Source of the DNA: Nitricoxidireducens sp046726235
Lineage (GTDB): Bacteria; Pseudomonadota; Gammaproteobacteria; Burkholderiales; Rhodocyclaceae
Assembly: GCA_046726235.1 (NCBI GenBank)
Contig: JBKPAD010000006.1
Location: 1-64,000 of the forward strand
Direction of reading: 5' to 3'
Length of the DNA stretch: 64,000 nt
Position 1 is the stretch's first letter; each line of letters begins with the position of its first letter. The translations under genes and the position numbers were made by a program. The notes below the pieces were generated by a model. That model saw only the letters and a program-made list of their open reading frames with translations. It searched no databases and was not told where the DNA came from. Shown piece after piece: positions 26,045-34,738 of the stretch.

Positions 26045-27100
26045 CTACAGCCTGCCCGTGTCGAAGCGCCCCAGCGGATCGAGCGCGCGGCGCACGCGCT
26101 CGTTGAGCGCGGCGAGGGCGGGCGGCATCGGGTGGAAGGCGCCGGCCGACTTGTCGCCGCCGCGGAACAGGGTGGCGTGGCCGCGCAGGCGCGCGGCTTC
26201 GGCGCGCACGCGCGCGGGGTCGATGTCGCCGCGCAGCCAGCGCTGGCTGCCGCCCCATTCGATCAGCGTGGCGCCGGGAAGGTCCGGCTTGCCGGCGGTC
26301 GAGGGCAGGCCGAGGCGCCAGAGCGGCGCATCGCCGGCGAAGAAGTCGAGCCGCTGTTCGCGCAGCTCTTGCCAGAAGCGCTCGGCGGCATCGTCGGCGA
26401 GGACTTCGCCGCCGAGCCTGGCGACGGCGCCGGCCACGGCCGCGCGGGCGCCGGACAGGCGCACGGTCAGCGCGTCGCCCTGCCAGGCGGTGGCGGAGAT
26501 CGGCAGCGGGCGGCCGGCCCACTGGTTCATGGTTTCGAGCGCCTTCGCCTCGGGCAGGTCGAGGCGCAGCGTGGCCTCGGCCGCAGGTTTCGGCAGCACC
26601 TTCAGCGAGACTTCGAGGATCAGGCCGAGCGTGCCGAGGCTGCCGGCGATCATGCGCGAGACGTCGTAGCCGGCGACGTTCTTCATCACGCGGCCGCCGA
26701 AGTTGAGTTCGCGCGCCGCGCCGTCGAGCAGCTTGACACCGAGCACGTAGTCGCGCACGGCGCCGGCCGCGGCGCGGCGGGGGCCGGCGAGGCCGGCGGC
26801 GACGGCGCCGCCGATGGTGGCAAATGAGATGGCGCCGTCGCCGAAGCGCGGCGGCTCGAAGGCGAGCATCTGGTTCTTCTCGCCGAGCAGCGCTTCGAGT
26901 TCGGCGAGCGGGGTGCCGGCGCGCACGGTGACGACGAGTTCGGTCGGCTCGTAGGCGACGACGCCGCGATGGCCGGCGACATCGATCGTTTCGCCGCGCA
27001 GCGCCTCGCCGTAGAAATCCTTGCTGCCGCCGCCGCGGACGCGCAGCGGGCCGCTGGCGGCGCGGACGCGGTCCGCGAGTTGCTGCGACAGGTCGCTCAT
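26045..27100 (-). CDS. glcE: Glycolate oxidase FAD-binding subunit GlcE
   Basis: A 351-residue flavoprotein subunit of glycolate oxidase, which turns glycolate into glyoxylate at the membrane together with GlcD and GlcF. The PCMH-type FAD domain occupies the first 170 residues (LRVRGGGSKDFYG, FATIGGAVAAGLAGPRRAAAGAVRDYVLG, GRVMKNVAGYDVSRM). Its ATG at 27100 overlaps the glcD stop (ATGA). No glcF follows; instead come about 90 non-coding bases and the TumE-TumA unit next to the integron. Confidence 0.95.
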   Translation of the reverse strand: MSDLSQQLADRVRAASGPLRVRGGGSKDFYGEALRGETIDVAGHRGVVAYEPTELVVTVRAGTPLAELEALLGEKNQMLAFEPPRFGDGAISFATIGGAVAAGLAGPRRAAAGAVRDYVLGVKLLDGAARELNFGGRVMKNVAGYDVSRMIAGSLGTLGLILEVSLKVLPKPAAEATLRLDLPEAKALETMNQWAGRPLPISATAWQGDALTVRLSGARAAVAGAVARLGGEVLADDAAERFWQELREQRLDFFAGDAPLWRLGLPSTAGKPDLPGATLIEWGGSQRWLRGDIDPARVRAEAARLRGHATLFRGGDKSAGAFHPMPPALAALNERVRRALDPLGRFDTGRL

Positions 27101-28569
27101 GCTTCCCTCGCGCTGCCGGTGAGCCGGTATTCGGAGCAATGCCGCGGCACCGGCACGGCCTTGCCGGGGTTCAGCAGGCGCGGCGGATCGAAGGCTTCCT
27201 TCAGCGCGTGGAAGGCGGCGAGTTCCTCGGGCGAGAACTGCACGCACATCTGGCGCACCTTCTCGATGCCGACGCCGTGCTCGCCGGTGATGGTGCCGCC
27301 GACGTCCACCGAGAGCTCGAGGATGCGCGCGCCGAACTCGGTCGCGCGCTCGAGTTCGTCGCCGTGGTTGGCGTCGAACATGATCAGCGGATGCAGGTTG
27401 CCGTCGCCGGCGTGGAAGACGTTGGCGCAGCGCAGGCGATAGCGCTGCGAGAGGCGCCCGATCTCGGTCAGCACGTGCGCAAGGTGCTTGCGCGGGATGG
27501 TGCCGTCCATGCACAGGTAGTCGGGCGTGATGCGGCCGACGGCCGGGAAGGCGGCCTTGCGCCCGGCCCAGAACTTGAGCCGCTCGGCCTCGGACTGCGA
27601 GACGCGCAGGTCGCGCGCGCCGGCCTTCTCCAGCACGGCGCGCATGGCGGCGATCTCCTCGGCGACTTCCTCGGGCGTGCCGTCGGATTCGGCGAGCAGG
27701 ATGGCGGCGGCGGAAAGGTCGTAGCCGGCGTGCACGAAGTCCTCGACGGCGGCGGTCGCCGGCTTGTCCATCATCTCGAGGCCGGCGGGGATGATGCCGG
27801 CGGCGATGATGTCGGCGACGGCGTTGCCGGCCTTGATGAGGTCGTCGAACGAGGCCATGACGACTTGCGCGATCTGCGGCTTCGGCGTCAGCTTCACCGT
27901 CGCCTCGAGCACGACGCCGAGCATGCCTTCGGAGCCGACCATCACTGCGAGCAGGTCGTAGCCGGGCGCGTCGAGGGCGTCGCTGCCGATGTCGACCAGC
28001 GTGCCGTCGATCAGCGCGACGCGCAGCCTGAGCACGTTATGCACCGTCAGGCCGTACTTGAGGCAATGCACGCCGCCCGAGTTCTCGGCGACGTTGCCGC
28101 CGATGGTGCAGGCGATCTGCGAGCTGGGGTCGGGCGCGTAGTAGAGACCGAACGGCGCCGCGGCTTCCGAGATCGCGACATTGCGCACGCCGGGCTGGAC
28201 GCGTGCCGTGCGCGCGGCCGGATCGACCTCGAGGATGCGCATGAACTTGGCGAGCGAGAGCACCACGCCGTCGGTCACCGGCGTCGCGCCGCCCGAGAGA
28301 CCGGTGCCGGCGCCGCGCGCCACCACCGGCACGCGATGGCGGTGGCAGGCCTGGAGGATGGCGACCACCTGCGCCTCGTCGGCCGGCAGCGCCACGGCGA
28401 GCGGCAACTGGCGGTAGGCGGTGAGACCGTCGCACTCCCAGGGCTTGAGGTCTTCGAAGTCGACCAGCAGCGAAGCCGCCGGCAGCAGCGCCGCGAGTTC
28501 GGCCAGCAGCGCCGAGCGCGCGGCTTCGTCGACCGGGTGTTCGTAATGGTGGTGAGCGTGCGCCGTCAT
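27097..28569 (-). CDS. glcD: Glycolate oxidase catalytic subunit GlcD
   Basis: A 490-residue FAD-linked oxidase subunit. The FAD-binding PCMH region shows VVARGAGTGLSGGA and CTIGGNVAENSGGVHCLKYG, and the C-terminal cap has NVFHAGDGNLHP and GEHGVG(I/V), the usual D-lactate/glycolate oxidase motifs. The substrate assignment rests on the glcE, hyi and glycerate kinase neighbours. Both ends overlap adjacent genes by 4 bases. Confidence 0.95.
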   Translation of the reverse strand: MTAHAHHHYEHPVDEAARSALLAELAALLPAASLLVDFEDLKPWECDGLTAYRQLPLAVALPADEAQVVAILQACHRHRVPVVARGAGTGLSGGATPVTDGVVLSLAKFMRILEVDPAARTARVQPGVRNVAISEAAAPFGLYYAPDPSSQIACTIGGNVAENSGGVHCLKYGLTVHNVLRLRVALIDGTLVDIGSDALDAPGYDLLAVMVGSEGMLGVVLEATVKLTPKPQIAQVVMASFDDLIKAGNAVADIIAAGIIPAGLEMMDKPATAAVEDFVHAGYDLSAAAILLAESDGTPEEVAEEIAAMRAVLEKAGARDLRVSQSEAERLKFWAGRKAAFPAVGRITPDYLCMDGTIPRKHLAHVLTEIGRLSQRYRLRCANVFHAGDGNLHPLIMFDANHGDELERATEFGARILELSVDVGGTITGEHGVGIEKVRQMCVQFSPEELAAFHALKEAFDPPRLLNPGKAVPVPRHCSEYRLTGSAREA

Positions 28570-29885
28570 TCGATGAGGATCGCCCTGAAGTCGTTGACGT
28601 TGGTCCGCGTCGGGCCGGTGACGACGAGGTCGCCGAGCGCGGCGAAGTAGCCGTAGGCGTCATTGTCGGCCAGGCGGGCGCGCGCGTCGAGCCCTGCGGC
28701 GCGCGCGCGGTCCGGCGTGTCGGCGAGCAGCAGCGCGCCGGCGTTGTCCTCGGAGCCGTCGATGCCGTCGGTGTCGCAGGCGATGGCGTGGATGTTCGGC
28801 GCGCCGCGCAGGGCGATGGCGAGCGCGAGCAGGAATTCGGCGTTGCGGCCGCCGCGTCCCTTGCCGCGTACGGTCACGGTGGTCTCGCCGCCTGAGAGCA
28901 GCACGCAGGGCCGCGCGACCGGGCCCGCGCCGCGGGCGCAGGCGAGCGCGATGCCGCCCAGCACGCGCGCGGCCTCGCGCGCTTCGCCCTCGATGGCGTC
29001 GCCGAGGACCAGCGGCGTCACGCCCGCTTCCCGCGCGGCGGCGGCCGCGGCGGCGAGCGCATCGGCGGCGGTGGCGACGATGCGCGTTTCGGCGCGCGCT
29101 AGGCGGGCGTCGCCGGGCTTCGGCGTTTCGTTGCTCGCGGCGGCGAGTGCGGCGACGACCGATGCCGGCGGCTCGATCCGGTAGCGCTCGAGGATGGCGC
29201 GGGCGTCCGCGAGGGTGCTCGGGTCGGCGACCGTCGGGCCTGAGGCGATCACGGCTGCATCGTCGCCGGGCACGTCGGAGATCGCCAGCGTCAGCACCGG
29301 CGCCGGCGCAGCGGCGAGCGCGAGGCGGCCGCCCTTGATCGCCGAGAGGTGCTTCCTCACGCAGTTGATTTCGTCGATGGCGGCGCCGCTGGCGAGCAGC
29401 GCGCGCGTGACGGCCTGCTTGTCTGCGAGCGCGACGCCCGGCGCCGGCAGCGCCAGCAATGCAGAGCCGCCGCCCGAGAGCAGCACCAGCACGCGGTCGT
29501 CCGCCGTCAGGCCCTGCACCGATTCGAGCGCGCGCTGCGCCGCGGCGACGCCCGCGGCGTCGGGCACCGGGTGCGCGGCCTCGATCACCTCGATGCGGCG
29601 GCAGGGAAGCCCGTGGCCGTAGCGCGTGACGGCGAAGCCGGAGAGGCGCGCCGGATCGCCGGGCCAGTGGTCTTCGACGGCCTTCGCCATCGAGGCGCCC
29701 GCCTTTCCGGCGGCGATCACGACCAGGCGGCCGCTTGCGGGAAGCGCGCCGAGCGCCGCCAGATGCGGCGGCAGGCAGCGCGCCGGATCGGCGGCGCCGA
29801 CGGCGGCGTCGAACAGGCGCCGCAGCAGCACGCGCTGCGGCGCGAAGGTGGCGGCAGCGTCAGCCGCCGAAGGCCGGCGCGGCAT
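28566..29885 (-). CDS. Glycerate 2-kinase, GckA/TtuD (MOFRL) family
   Basis: A 439-residue MOFRL-family enzyme. Motifs include LLSGGGSALLALP, INCVRKHLSAIKGGRLA, ISDVPGDD, GRGGRNAEFLLALA and DTDGIDGSEDNAGA. The family phosphorylates D-glycerate to 2-phosphoglycerate (older annotation: hydroxypyruvate reductase), draining glyoxylate-derived glycerate into glycolysis. The start at 29885 overlaps the MCP-PilZ gene by 26 bases; a later start is possible. Its stop overlaps glcD. Confidence 0.92.
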   Translation of the reverse strand: MPRRPSAADAAATFAPQRVLLRRLFDAAVGAADPARCLPPHLAALGALPASGRLVVIAAGKAGASMAKAVEDHWPGDPARLSGFAVTRYGHGLPCRRIEVIEAAHPVPDAAGVAAAQRALESVQGLTADDRVLVLLSGGGSALLALPAPGVALADKQAVTRALLASGAAIDEINCVRKHLSAIKGGRLALAAAPAPVLTLAISDVPGDDAAVIASGPTVADPSTLADARAILERYRIEPPASVVAALAAASNETPKPGDARLARAETRIVATAADALAAAAAAAREAGVTPLVLGDAIEGEAREAARVLGGIALACARGAGPVARPCVLLSGGETTVTVRGKGRGGRNAEFLLALAIALRGAPNIHAIACDTDGIDGSEDNAGALLLADTPDRARAAGLDARARLADNDAYGYFAALGDLVVTGPTRTNVNDFRAILIE

Positions 29886-31509
29886 GGTGGAAGGCGAAGA
29901 CGCCGGCGAGCCGGTCGCGTTGCTCGGAGCTCAGGTTCTGGAACTCGACGCCGCAGTGCGGGTGGCCGTCCTCGTCGCGCTGCCAGCGCACGGCGGCCTT
30001 GAGCGCGAGCGGCGGCTGCTGCATGTAGCGGTCGACCGAGTTCGCCGGCAGGTGCAGGTTCACCGTCACCGGACGGCCGCCGCTTTGAAGCGCCTTCGAC
30101 AGCACCAGCTTCATGCCGGTGAGGCTGAGGTCGGAGGCCAGCGCCTCGGCCGGCAGTTCCTCGCCGCCCTCCTCCTTCACGGTGACGAGCAGGCCGCGTT
30201 CGAGGCGCGGATAGCGGCGCTTCTCGCCGCGCTCGCGCTTCGCCGGCTCGACGGCGCGCTGAAAGGTGAAGCCCGACATGACCTCGTTGAGCTGCTCGGT
30301 GACGCGATGCAGGTCGTTGCCGATCGCGGCCGTGGTCTCGACCTTGGTGGAGCTCTCGTGCAGCGTCGCGAACAGGCGCTCGAGCGTGGCCTCGAGGCCG
30401 GCGAGCTGTTCCACCTGACGGCGGCTGGCGCCGACGATGGCCTCGCTGCCCTGCGCCGCCTGCTCGACGCTGCCCGCCATCGACGACATCACGGCGGAGG
30501 TCTCGCCGGCGACGGCCTGGCTGCCGTGCACATGCTCGACGACCGAGCTCATGGTGTCGCGCAGCTGCTGGACGCGGCCGTTGATGGTCGACACGATGGC
30601 CGTGACCTCGGTGGCCGACAGCGTGGTGCGCTCGGCGAGCTTGCGCACCTCGTCGGCGACGACGGCGAAGCCGCGGCCCTGCTCGCCGGCGCGCGCCGCC
30701 TCGATCGCCGCGTTGAGCGCCAGCAGGTTGGTCTGGTTGGCGATCTCCTTGATGCTGTCGATGATCTGGGTGATCTCCTGCGCCGCCGTCGCCAGCTCGG
30801 CAACCTCGGCGGAAACGCGGTTGACCTCGCCGACCGTGGTCTCCATCTCGGCGATGTTGCGCTGGACGGCGCTGATGCCCGCGTTGCCCTTTTCCTGCAC
30901 GTCGCGCGTCAGCGCGGCGGCGCTCGCGGCCTGCTCCTCGACGGTGCGCGCCACCTCGGCCAGCGCCTGGGTGCCGGCGACGACTTCCGCCGAGCGCGTC
31001 TGCTCCTGGCGGCTGACTTCGGCGATCTCGCTGGCGATGGTCGCGATCTGGAACGCCGACTGGCCCATCTGGCGGCCGCTGTCCTCGACGTTGCCGAGGA
31101 TGCGCGACAGGCGGCCGATGACGTCGTTGAAGATGCGCTGCAGGATGCCGATCTCGTCGTGCGCCGTCACCTTCACGCCGCGCGTCAGGTCGCCGTTCTC
31201 GACCGCGCGCAGCGCATTGCAGAGTTCGAGGATCGGCTTCAGGAACAGCTTGGCGACGAAGCCGATGAGCATGAACTGCAGCGCGAATTCGAGGCCCGAT
31301 TCCCAGACCGAATGCAGGTGGTAGGCGGCGCGGTTGTCGCTCATCGCCTTCAGCGCGATCTCCGGTGCGCCGCCCTGGCGCGCGATGTCGATCATCTTCT
31401 GCAGCTCGTGCGAGGCGAGGATGCGGTTGTAGATGGTCGTCACCATGGTGACGACGAAGAAGCCGATCTGGAATTTCCAGCGGATGCTGAGATTGACGAA
31501 CCAGTTCAT
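29860..31509 (-). CDS. Methyl-accepting chemotaxis protein with C-terminal PilZ domain
   Basis: A 549-residue receptor. Membrane segments lie near 10-28 and 75-95 with only a short periplasmic part, then a HAMP-like region and the complete MCP hairpin (QTNLLALNAAIEAARAGEQG, GFAVVADEVRKLAERT). The C-terminal 110 residues are PilZ: RRYPR (the RxxxR c-di-GMP motif) and ASDLSLTGMKL. It could join chemotaxis signalling with c-di-GMP. It starts with a 4-base overlap after hyi, inside the glycolate operon. Confidence 0.92.
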   Translation of the reverse strand: MNWFVNLSIRWKFQIGFFVVTMVTTIYNRILASHELQKMIDIARQGGAPEIALKAMSDNRAAYHLHSVWESGLEFALQFMLIGFVAKLFLKPILELCNALRAVENGDLTRGVKVTAHDEIGILQRIFNDVIGRLSRILGNVEDSGRQMGQSAFQIATIASEIAEVSRQEQTRSAEVVAGTQALAEVARTVEEQAASAAALTRDVQEKGNAGISAVQRNIAEMETTVGEVNRVSAEVAELATAAQEITQIIDSIKEIANQTNLLALNAAIEAARAGEQGRGFAVVADEVRKLAERTTLSATEVTAIVSTINGRVQQLRDTMSSVVEHVHGSQAVAGETSAVMSSMAGSVEQAAQGSEAIVGASRRQVEQLAGLEATLERLFATLHESSTKVETTAAIGNDLHRVTEQLNEVMSGFTFQRAVEPAKRERGEKRRYPRLERGLLVTVKEEGGEELPAEALASDLSLTGMKLVLSKALQSGGRPVTVNLHLPANSVDRYMQQPPLALKAAVRWQRDEDGHPHCGVEFQNLSSEQRDRLAGVFAFHHAAPAFGG

Positions 31510-32303
31510 GTCTTATTTGTCTTCCGGGTTTGCATTGAGTGGAGCCAGCCGAGGCTGGACGCCGTGTCGGTGGCCGGCGCATATTCGCAGCCGACCCAGC
31601 CCTCGTAGCCGATGCGGTCGAGATGGCCGAAGAGGAAGGGGAAATTGATCTCGCCGCTGCCGGGCTCGTGGCGCCCCGGATTGTCGGCGATCTGGACGTG
31701 GCCGATGCGCGGCAGATGCTCGGCCAGCGTGCGCGCGAGGTCGCCTTCCATGACCTGCGCGTGATAGACGTCGTACTGCAGGCGCAGGTTCGGCGCGTCG
31801 GCTTCGGCGATGATGTCCAGCGCCTGGCGGCTGGCGGCGACGAAGAAGCCCGGCATGTCGCGCGTGTTGATCGGCTCCAGCAGCAGCGTGAGGCCGGCCT
31901 GCGCGAGCGCCGCGGCGGCGAAGCGCAGGTTGGCGACGAGCGTCGCCCGTGCCGTCGCCGCATCGACGCCGGCCGGCGCGATGCCGGCGAGGCAGTTCAG
32001 GCGCGGGCAGCCGAGCGCCTTGGCGTAGTCGACTGCCGTCGCCACGCCGGCGCGGAACTCATCGATGCGGTCGGGATGGCAGGCGATGCCGCGCTCGCCG
32101 GCCGCCCAGTCTCCCGGCGGCAGGTTGAACAGCACCACCTCGACGCCGGCGGCATGCGCGGCATCGGCGAGCCGCGCAGACTCAACCGCGTAGGGAAAGT
32201 GGAATTCGACCGCCTTGAAACCCGCCTCCGCCGCCGCCGCGAAGCGCCGCTCGAACGGAAATTCGGTGAACAGGTAGGAGAGGTTCGCGGCAAATCGAGG
32301 CAT
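31506..32303 (-). CDS. hyi: Hydroxypyruvate isomerase
   Basis: A 265-residue TIM-barrel isomerase interconverting hydroxypyruvate and tartronate semialdehyde. Family features: MPRFAANLSYLFTE start, GFKAVEFHFPY, LLLEPINTRDMPGFF with the metal-binding Glu, LRLQYDVYHAQ, HVQIADNPGRHEPG with Gly-Glu, and the second Glu in WVGCEYAP. It heads the five-gene glycolate block, 10 bases after the preceding gene. Confidence 0.94.
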   Translation of the reverse strand: MPRFAANLSYLFTEFPFERRFAAAAEAGFKAVEFHFPYAVESARLADAAHAAGVEVVLFNLPPGDWAAGERGIACHPDRIDEFRAGVATAVDYAKALGCPRLNCLAGIAPAGVDAATARATLVANLRFAAAALAQAGLTLLLEPINTRDMPGFFVAASRQALDIIAEADAPNLRLQYDVYHAQVMEGDLARTLAEHLPRIGHVQIADNPGRHEPGSGEINFPFLFGHLDRIGYEGWVGCEYAPATDTASSLGWLHSMQTRKTNKT

Positions 32304-32312
32304 GCCGCAATT

Positions 32313-33359
32313 CTACAAGGCGAGGGCGGGCAAGTCCGACGTCATGGCGGCGATGCGCGCCTCGGCGCCGGCGCCCTCGGCACGGTGAATCTCGAGCAGG
32401 CGCTGCGCCAGGGCGCGCCAGTGCTCTGCGCCTCGGCGCACTTCGGCGAGCACCGCGGCGGCGTCGCCGCCTGCGGCCCACGCCTCGCCGGCCGCGATCA
32501 GCGCCGGCACCAGGCCGCGGCGCATGCCGTCGAGGTTGGCGAACCAGACATGCAGGGCCGGCCACGCCTGCCGCTCGACCAGCGCCGGCAGCGTGACCAA
32601 GCAGTCGGCGAGGTGATCGCGCACGGCGCGCGCCAGGATCTCGGCGCGCCGCTCGCGAAAGCCCGCCAGCATGTGCTCCCATTCCGCGCCGAGCTCGCGC
32701 CCCGCCGCGTATTCGCCGCGCTCGTGGAGGATTACGCTGGCGGTCTCGGCGGCCGTCATGCGCTCGAGCGCGGCCGCCGCGTCATCGAACCAGCCGTAGG
32801 CTTCGAGCGCGCGCCGCATCGGCCCCGGCGCCTGCTTGACGCCCCAGGCCTCTGCCTTTTCCCAGAGGAACTGGCGCAGCGCCTCGATGCGCACGATGAT
32901 GGTGTCGCCCTGCAGCGCCGCCGGAATGGCAGCGAGGTCGCGCGCGTATTCGCAGGCGATGATCACGACCTGCAGTCCGTCGATGCTCTCGCGGCGGTCC
33001 AGGCGGCCGAGGAAGAAATGCGGGCGCCCGAAGCGGCCGACGCCGGCGCCATAGACGAGGCCGAGCGGCGCCAGCGCGCAATTGATGGCGGCGACGTCGA
33101 AGGGCTCGTAGCGCTGCCGCGCCACCGGCACGGCGGCGAACTCCTGCTCGGCAACCCGCTCCCAAAGCGCCTCGCGCTCGCTGAGCCAGCGCGAGATTTC
33201 CTCGCGCGGCGGCGCGGCGCCGAACGGCATGTCGCACTCCCAGCGGTAGAACTCGCGCATTTCCAGCAGGTAGTTGCACATCGTCAGGTCGCGCGCATGA
33301 CGCGCATCGGCGATGTGGCAGTTGTGCTGGACGGCTTCGATCAGCGGGGCGAGGTTCAT
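32313..33359 (-). CDS. Sfum_1244-family conserved protein of unknown function
   Basis: A 348-residue soluble, mostly helical protein resembling the Sfum_1244 family (MNLAPLIEAVQHNCHIADARHARD, NYLLEMREFYRWE, PREEISRWLSEREALWE). Function unknown. Conserved His/Cys near the N terminus (HNCHIADARHA) could bind metal. The start at 33359 is used because residues before it would be encoded by the structured repeat just upstream. It is 10 bases before hyi, so it may be the first gene of the glycolate transcript. Confidence 0.75.
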   Translation of the reverse strand: MNLAPLIEAVQHNCHIADARHARDLTMCNYLLEMREFYRWECDMPFGAAPPREEISRWLSEREALWERVAEQEFAAVPVARQRYEPFDVAAINCALAPLGLVYGAGVGRFGRPHFFLGRLDRRESIDGLQVVIIACEYARDLAAIPAALQGDTIIVRIEALRQFLWEKAEAWGVKQAPGPMRRALEAYGWFDDAAAALERMTAAETASVILHERGEYAAGRELGAEWEHMLAGFRERRAEILARAVRDHLADCLVTLPALVERQAWPALHVWFANLDGMRRGLVPALIAAGEAWAAGGDAAAVLAEVRRGAEHWRALAQRLLEIHRAEGAGAEARIAAMTSDLPALAL

Positions 33360-33386
33360 GTCATGTGTACGAGGCACTGCTCGTCG

Positions 33387-33645
33387 CGCCAAGGAGGGCG
33401 GGTATCCGATTCCCTCCATGTCCCCCGCGTCGGGCCGCGCCCGCCGCTCCTCCTTTACTTACGGGAATCGGACACCCACCCTCCTTGTGGATACGCCGGT
33501 GGTTTCGAGCCGAAAGAAAGGCACGTCGGCAATGGCTCGGGACGGTGGGGGGCTCTGCTGCGCGTAGGTAAAGGAGGAGGCGGCGGCCGAAGGCCGACGA
33601 CGGGGGACACGAAGCGCAGCAGAGCCCCCCGGCGGCCCGAGCGCC
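33387..33645. repeat. Structured dispersed repeat, copy A
   Basis: A 259-bp element with a second copy (about 75-80% alike by eye) at 48844-49101 in the same orientation. It has three inverted-repeat pairs: CAAGGAGGG...GATTCCC (33390-33414) with 33463-33487; a long arm near 33420-33461 with 33564-33610, containing CTCCTCCTTTAC; and GGGGGGCTCTGCTGCGC (33547-33563) with 33614-33630, perfect over 17 bp. It fills the space between two minus-strand genes and contains no credible gene. It may be a MITE-like element or a structured RNA. Confidence 0.85.
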
Positions 33646-33676
33646 CACGAACCCAAAACGAAGCAGCGCTTTCATC

Positions 33677-34090
33677 CTACGACCTCCTCCGCCGCAACCG
33701 AAACGCCGCAACCCCCTTCACGATCTCCGAAAACGGCAGCGTCTCCAGACTGCCGTGGCGCTCGACGGCGAGGCGCACGAGGCGGTGCACGTCGGGCGCA
33801 TGGGATTCCGGCATCAGTGTGGCCTTGAGCCCGTCGAGGCCGCCGCATTGCAGCTTCATCACTGCCGCGTGGGGAAGGATGCGTCCGGTGTCACGGAGGC
33901 CGAGCGCGAATACGGACTTCTCGCGCAGGAGGCCGTAGAGCGTGCCGCAGGCCGAACGTGCGAGCGGCGATCCGCAGACGATGGTTTCGCCCTCGCCGAC
34001 GCTGCGGCGGCACGACAGTTCGCAAGCCGCGTGCTGCGCGAGCAGCGCGCGCTCGAAAACGCAAGGCAGACGGTTGAGGTCGTCGGCCAT
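33677..34090 (-). CDS. Cys-rich protein of unknown function
   Basis: A 137-residue protein not recognised. Six cysteines are spaced C10-x12-C23-x3-C27-x11-C39-x8-C48 and C82, which could ligate a metal or cluster. The motif GEGETIVCGSPLARSACGTLYGLL looks like a conserved core. No membrane segment. It is followed upstream by two more small genes on the same strand (13 and 8 bases apart), suggesting an operon with the S24-like protein. Confidence 0.65.
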   Translation of the reverse strand: MADDLNRLPCVFERALLAQHAACELSCRRSVGEGETIVCGSPLARSACGTLYGLLREKSVFALGLRDTGRILPHAAVMKLQCGGLDGLKATLMPESHAPDVHRLVRLAVERHGSLETLPFSEIVKGVAAFRLRRRRS

Positions 34091-34103
34091 GCGCCGCGCA
34101 TCC

Positions 34104-34325
34104 TCAGATGTCGTCGCCGATCACCAGCGGCGCCTGGCGCACTTGCGACAGCAGATCCTCGGCCTCGAGCTCGTTGGCGGCGAAGATCACCTTGACGTTG
34201 CGCCCCTCGGTCTCGGTGCGCAGGCGCTTGGCGTCGGCGCTCGCCTCCTTGAACGAGCCGAACTGGGCGAGCTTGGCGAGCTGGAGGATCGGCTTGTCGC
34301 TGATCTCGTAGACGTAGTACGGCAT
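34104..34325 (-). CDS. Small conserved-looking protein of unknown function
   Basis: A 73-residue protein beginning MPYYVYEISDKPILQ. It looks like a small alpha/beta domain (SFKEASADAKRLRTE, NVKVIFAANELEAEDLLSQVR). No known motif is recognised. A G-rich stretch (AGGAACCGCC) lies before the ATG at 34325. It sits between the Cys-rich protein and the S24-like gene with gaps of 13 and 8 bases. Confidence 0.7.
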   Translation of the reverse strand: MPYYVYEISDKPILQLAKLAQFGSFKEASADAKRLRTETEGRNVKVIFAANELEAEDLLSQVRQAPLVIGDDI

Positions 34326-34333
34326 GGCGGTTC

Positions 34334-34690
34334 CTATTCGACGTAGCGTTTGGTCGCCTTGCGGCGGCCGGGAACGGATTTCTGGATGATGACGCCGCGC
34401 ACCGGCGCGAGGTCTTCGATGTCGCGCACGGGGTAGGCGGAATTCAGCGGCGCGAGGCGCCAGCCGGCGGCGGTCTGCTGCAGCTGGCGAAAGATCCACT
34501 CGTCGTCGACGTGCGCGAGCACGTAGGAGCCGTCGACGGCGAGGCCGGACGGTTCGATGATGACGATCTCGCCTTCGCGGAACTCCGGCTCCATGCTGTC
34601 GCCGAGCACCATCAGCGCGAAGGATTCGGCGCCGTCGCAGGCACTGCTGTCCTCACCGCCGAAAGGGGCTATCGGTATGCTTTTCTTCAT
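34334..34690 (-). CDS. S24/LexA-like peptidase-fold protein without DNA-binding domain
   Basis: A 118-residue protein made only of the S24 C-terminal fold. The nucleophile Ser32 is in VLGDSMEPEFREGEIVI. The position of the catalytic Lys (LexA: DEVTVKRL) is Arg68 (DEWIFRQL), so self-cleavage may be lost or altered. No HTH domain precedes it. The start at 34690 has a TATGCT -10-like box seven bases upstream, suggesting a leaderless message. It may be a regulator fragment that became independent, or a small peptidase-like sensor. Confidence 0.8.
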   Translation of the reverse strand: MKKSIPIAPFGGEDSSACDGAESFALMVLGDSMEPEFREGEIVIIEPSGLAVDGSYVLAHVDDEWIFRQLQQTAAGWRLAPLNSAYPVRDIEDLAPVRGVIIQKSVPGRRKATKRYVE

Positions 34691-34738
34691 GGCGCAAAGC
34701 ATATCACCGGCCGCGGGTGCGGCCGGGGGCGCAGGCCG

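Noticed and set aside
33387..33645. The structured repeat as a CRISPR array or an attC site
   Set aside because: It has paired long arms and no regularly spaced identical units or R/L boxes.
33361..33711. Short frames on both strands inside repeat copy A as genes
   Set aside because: They follow the inverted-repeat arms, lack ribosome sites and differ from copy B in ways that keep base pairing but not codons.
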